Shown here: one piece after another, positions 61,171 to 64,000 of the stretch
How positions within the stretch are numbered: position 1 is the stretch's first letter
How the letters are laid out: each line of letters starts with the position of its first letter
NCBI RefSeq assembly: GCF_003349955.1
Contig: NZ_QLKQ01000013.1
Coordinates: 38,567-102,566 of the forward strand
Source of the DNA: Azospirillum brasilense
Lineage (GTDB): Bacteria; Pseudomonadota; Alphaproteobacteria; Azospirillales; Azospirillaceae
Length of the DNA stretch: 64,000 nt
Direction of reading: 5' to 3'
Notes under the pieces: model-generated
The model's database searches: none
What the model saw: only the letters and a program-made list of their open reading frames with translations
Told to the model about the DNA's origin: nothing
Program-made: the position numbers and the translations under genes

Positions 61171-62217
61171 TCAGCAGATGCGGGGAAGCTGCTCGCCGGA
61201 CAGCCAATCGACGATGCGCGTGCCGCCGAAGCGCGTTTCCATCTGCACGAAACGGTGCGAGTCCTCGACCACGGTCCCGATGATGGCGGCCTCGGCGCCC
61301 AGCGGATGGGCGCGCATGGCCGCCAGAAGGCGGTCCGCGTCCTCCGCCGCGCAGATGGCGATCAACTTGCCCTCGTTGGCGACGTAGAGCGGGTCGAGTC
61401 CGAGCAGTTCGCAGGCCGCCGCAACCTCCGCCTTCAGCGGGATGTCGGCCTCGCGCAGCAGCATGCCGACGCCCGACTGGTGGGCGATCTCGTTCAGCGT
61501 CGTCGCCAGACCGCCGCGGGTCGGGTCGCGCAGCGCATGCACGTCCGGCACCGCCGCGACCATGCCGGCGACCAGCCCGTGCAGCGCGGCGCTGTCCGAG
61601 CGGATGTCGGTCTCGAAGCTGAGATTCTCGCGGGTCGACATGATGGCGACGCCGTGGTCGCCCAGGGTGCCGCTGACCAGGATCGCGTCGCCGGGCCGCG
61701 CCCGTTCACCGGACGGGGCGACTCCGGGCGGCACCACCCCGATGCCGGTGGTGGTGATGAAGACGCCGTCGCCCTTGCCGCGCTCCACCACCTTGGTGTC
61801 GCCGGTGACGATGGACACGCCGGCGTCGCGCGCGGCCTGGGCCATGCTGTCCACCAGCCGCTTCAGGTCGGCCAGCGGGAAGCCTTCCTCCAGGATGAAT
61901 CCGGCGGTCAGGTAGAGCGGCACCGCCCCGGCCATGGCGACGTCGTTCACCGTGCCGTGCACGGCCAACGACCCGATGTCGCCGCCGGGAAAGAACAGCG
62001 GCGAGACGACGAAGCCGTCGGTCGTCACCACCATGCGCCCGGCGGGCGGGTCGAAGGCCGCCTGATCGTTGCCCTGGTCGAGCAGCGGGTTGGCGAAGGC
62101 GGCGGCGAACAGGTCCCGCACCAGCTGGGCCATGGCCTTGCCGCCCGACCCGTGGCTCATGTCCACGGTGCCGCGGGCGAGGTCGAGCTTGCGGGTGAAG
62201 AGGCGGCGGTCGGTCAT
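61171..62217 (-). CDS. hypE: Hydrogenase maturation protein HypE
   Basis: 348 residues from the ATG at 62217 (a GTG four codons upstream is possible). AIR-synthase fold with VDMSHGSGGKAMAQLVRDLF near the N-terminus, GTVNDVAMAGAVPLYLTAGF, DTKVVERGKGDGVFITTTG and DPTRGGLATTLNEIAHQSGV. The C-terminal PRIC ends in the cysteine that receives the carbamoyl group and is dehydrated to thiocyanate, giving the CN ligand of NiFe hydrogenase. It works with HypF. 40 bases downstream of hypC on the same strand. Confidence 0.97.
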   Translation of the reverse strand: MTDRRLFTRKLDLARGTVDMSHGSGGKAMAQLVRDLFAAAFANPLLDQGNDQAAFDPPAGRMVVTTDGFVVSPLFFPGGDIGSLAVHGTVNDVAMAGAVPLYLTAGFILEEGFPLADLKRLVDSMAQAARDAGVSIVTGDTKVVERGKGDGVFITTTGIGVVPPGVAPSGERARPGDAILVSGTLGDHGVAIMSTRENLSFETDIRSDSAALHGLVAGMVAAVPDVHALRDPTRGGLATTLNEIAHQSGVGMLLREADIPLKAEVAAACELLGLDPLYVANEGKLIAICAAEDADRLLAAMRAHPLGAEAAIIGTVVEDSHRFVQMETRFGGTRIVDWLSGEQLPRIC

Positions 62218-62257
62218 GGCGGGGTCCACACGGTCAGGCAGCGGGTCGGTCGGCGGA

Positions 62258-62488
62258 TCAGGCGGCGGGAGTCAGGGTGCCGGTTTCGGCGAGCAGGGCG
62301 AGCGTGCGCTCCGCCTCCTCCGGGTCGAGCTTGGACAGGGCGTAGCCGACATGCACGATGACGTAGTCGCCCACCGCCACCCCCTCGACCAGCGCCAGGG
62401 AGCAGGCGACCTTCACCCCGCCCAGGCTGACGGTGGCGCGGTCGTCCTCCAGAAGCTCGATCACGCGGGCGGGAACGGCGAGGCACAT
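62258..62488 (-). CDS. hypC: Hydrogenase maturation chaperone HypC
   Basis: 76 residues. The N-terminal MCLAVPARVIELLEDDRATV has the invariant Cys2 that carries the Fe(CN)2CO group together with HypD. The beta-barrel part is VSLGGVKVACSLALVEGVAV, then GDYVIVHVGYALSKLDPEEAER. Its start lies inside the end of the hypF frame, overlapping by 28 bases, so translation is probably coupled. It delivers the iron centre to the large-subunit precursor. Confidence 0.95.
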   Translation of the reverse strand: MCLAVPARVIELLEDDRATVSLGGVKVACSLALVEGVAVGDYVIVHVGYALSKLDPEEAERTLALLAETGTLTPAA

Positions 62489-64000
62489 GGGGGCGGTCCT
62501 TCCTGAAGCAAACTCTGCATGGTGACCCAGGCCTGTCCCAGGGCGAGCCCGCCGTCGTTGGCCGGCGCCCGGCGCGGCGGCAGCGCGGCGATACCGCGCG
62601 CCGCGAAGCCGGCGCTCAGCGCCTCCGCCAGAACGGCGTTCATCAGGCAGCCGCCGGACAGGATGACGCGGTCGAGGCCGCGCGCCGCCAGCTCCGGCAT
62701 GGCCCAATCGACCAGCGCCGCGGCCAGGGTTCCATGGAACCGCTCCGCCCCCTCCTGCGCATTGATCTGCAACAAACTTTCCAGCAGGGGCGTGAGGTCC
62801 AGCACGCTGCCGTCGATCCTCCAGCCGCCTTGCAGCACCGTTGGACGGCGGACCAGCGATTCCAGGGCCATCGGCGCCTCGCCCTCGAAGCCGGCGCCCT
62901 TGAGGCTGAAGGCACGGACTCCGAGCAGGCCGCAGGCCGCGTCGAACCAGCGCCCGCAGGAACTGGTGGGCGGCGCGTTGACGCCGGCTTCGATCATCCG
63001 CCGCACGCCGTCCGCCGGGCCACAGGCGGCGAAGCGCCCGGCGATCTCCGCGCCGCGCCCCATGCGGGCCAGCGCCGCCGCCGCCATGCGCCAGGGCTGG
63101 CGCGCCGCCACGTCGCCACCGGGCTGGGCCAGCGGCGCGAGATGGCCGAGGCGGGTGAAGCCGGCGCCCTCCACCAGAAGCATTTCCCCGCCCCAGGACC
63201 CGCCGTCCGCCCCCAGCCCGAAGCCGTCCAGCGCCAGCCCGAGCGCCGGACCGCCCTCGCCGTGTTCGGCCAGCACCGCGGCGATGTGGGCGTGATGATG
63301 CTGCACCGGCAGTGTCGGCAGGCCGAGCGATTCGGCGAATCGTGTGCTCTGGAAATCGGGGTGAAGGTCGTGGGCGACGGCCACCGGCTCCACCGCCAGG
63401 ATGCGGCGCAGATGGGCGACGCTTTCCTCCAGGAACGCCAGGGTCGCGGCGTTGTCGAGGTCGCCGATGTGCTGGCTGAGAAAGGCTTCGTCGTCGCGGG
63501 TCAGGCAGACGGTGGTTTTCTGGTGCCCGCCGACCGCCAGCACCGGCGGTCCGGAGCGGGGCAGGCGGATGGGCGCCGGCGCATGGCCGCGCCCCCGCCG
63601 CAGGAAAGCCGGCGCGCCCGCCACCACCCGCATCACGCTGTCGTCGGCGCGGACCAGGATGTCGCGGTCATGGTCGACGATCAGGTCGGCGATACCCTCC
63701 AGGCGATGTCGCGCCTCGCCGTTGCCGATGGCGAGCGGCTCGCCGCCGGGGTTGGCGGAGGTCATGACCAGGGCGAGGTCCTGTGGCCGCTCCAGCCACG
63801 CCGTGCCGTCGGGGCGCCCGGCGGCCTCGTGGAACAGCAGATGATGGATCGGCGTGTAGGGCAGCATGATCCCAAGCCAGGCGAGGCCGGGGGCGATGGC
63901 GTCGGGAAGTGTCGAACAGGATGACGCTTGCCCCCTCCCTAACCCTCCCCCGCTTCGCAGGGGAGGGGATTCGAGTCCCCCTCCTGCGAAGCGGGGGAGG
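62461..64000 (-). CDS. hypF: Carbamoyltransferase HypF, C-terminal part (5' end beyond window or interrupted)
   Basis: About 480 residues of the C-terminal half are convincing, from DAIAPGLAWLGIMLPYTPIH (near 63903) onward. Visible are the end of the YrdC-like domain (LALVMTSANPGGEPLAIGNG) and the Kae1-like domain with the metal-binding VQHHHAHIAAVLAEHG, LALDGFGLGADG and LSGGCLMNAVL. Full HypF is about 750-780 residues; the acylphosphatase and zinc-finger parts are not seen. Upstream of 63903 the frame stays open to the edge but runs through a palindromic repeat (63944-64000) that encodes low-complexity Pro/Gly/Arg sequence. Either a repeat interrupts the gene or the N-terminal half is lost. 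HypF makes the carbamoyl group passed to HypE. Confidence 0.85.
   Translation of the reverse strand, partial: LPRFAGGGLESPPLRSGGGLGRGQASSCSTLPDAIAPGLAWLGIMLPYTPIHHLLFHEAAGRPDGTAWLERPQDLALVMTSANPGGEPLAIGNGEARHRLEGIADLIVDHDRDILVRADDSVMRVVAGAPAFLRRGRGHAPAPIRLPRSGPPVLAVGGHQKTTVCLTRDDEAFLSQHIGDLDNAATLAFLEESVAHLRRILAVEPVAVAHDLHPDFQSTRFAESLGLPTLPVQHHHAHIAAVLAEHGEGGPALGLALDGFGLGADGGSWGGEMLLVEGAGFTRLGHLAPLAQPGGDVAARQPWRMAAAALARMGRGAEIAGRFAACGPADGVRRMIEAGVNAPPTSSCGRWFDAACGLLGVRAFSLKGAGFEGEAPMALESLVRRPTVLQGGWRIDGSVLDLTPLLESLLQINAQEGAERFHGTLAAALVDWAMPELAARGLDRVILSGGCLMNAVLAEALSAGFAARGIAALPPRRAPANDGGLALGQAWVTMQSLLQEGPPPCASPFPPA
63944..64000. repeat. Perfect 18-base inverted repeat (REP-like) at the window edge
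   Basis: CCTCCCCCGCTTCGCAGG at 63944-63961 and its exact complement at 63983-64000 form an 18-base stem, with inner GAGGGG/CCCCCT pairs. CCCTCCCTAACCCTCCCC just before it is of the common REP type in high-GC proteobacteria. It overlaps the open hypF frame. Confidence 0.85.

Overview
The window is one stretch of very GC-rich bacterial chromosome with densely packed genes on both strands. It fits an alphaproteobacterium, most likely a Rhodospirillales member close to Azospirillum. The evidence is a CcrM-type GANTC methyltransferase beside rnhB, the smc-dsbA-DUF721-mutY neighbourhood, several TRAP transporters, a LiuR-like MerR regulator ahead of beta-oxidation genes, and hyp hydrogenase maturation genes. 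The genus is inference. I see no rRNA, prophage, insertion sequence, integrase or CRISPR array.

Layout. 1-6360: a minus-strand sugar-acid operon led by a GntR/FadR regulator, with an LgoD/RspB-like dehydrogenase, a TRAP transporter (P, Q, M), a UxaA-type dehydratase and the first codons of one more gene. It looks like uptake of a hexonate or hexuronate and its conversion towards 2-keto-3-deoxygluconate. 6801-6949: tRNA-Leu(GAG) and a terminator. 6989-11000: a poorly described block with a membrane protein carrying DnaJ-type zinc knuckles and several small unknown genes. 11175-17470: MscS-type channel, MFS exporter, exported glutathione peroxidase, a small possible DUF3429 remnant, and dusA. 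17598-24046: an RpiR regulator divergent from a second TRAP operon, then a secreted protein and an FAH-family hydrolase. The 457-base regulator/operon gap holds paired palindromes.

24203-33200: two small unknown genes, a class I aminotransferase, a Cache-like histidine kinase and a 1621-residue alpha-2-macroglobulin-like protein without the thioester. 33292-39618: a small membrane protein, then a MerR regulator transcribed with thiolase, 3-hydroxyacyl-CoA dehydrogenase/enoyl-CoA hydratase and a DmdC-type acyl-CoA dehydrogenase. A LiuR-like palindrome overlaps the promoter. 40066-43904: an orphan NarL-type regulator, a CBS-pair protein, OmpW, a Gly/Tyr-rich lipoprotein and a D-arginine dehydrogenase. 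43969-44085: a REP-like element.

44203-58291: housekeeping genes (smc, dsbA-like, dciA-like, mutY, a DUF1194 protein, a PAS histidine kinase, folB, ccrM, rnhB, a double cyclic-nucleotide-binding protein, a YchJ-type SEC-C protein, a double cold-shock protein). Four GANTC sites lie just upstream of ccrM. 58499-64000: a CtpA-type protease, an ExoY-type sugar transferase, and hypE-hypC-hypF. The hypF frame runs into a perfect palindromic repeat at the window edge, which suggests an interrupted gene or a repeat inside the gene.
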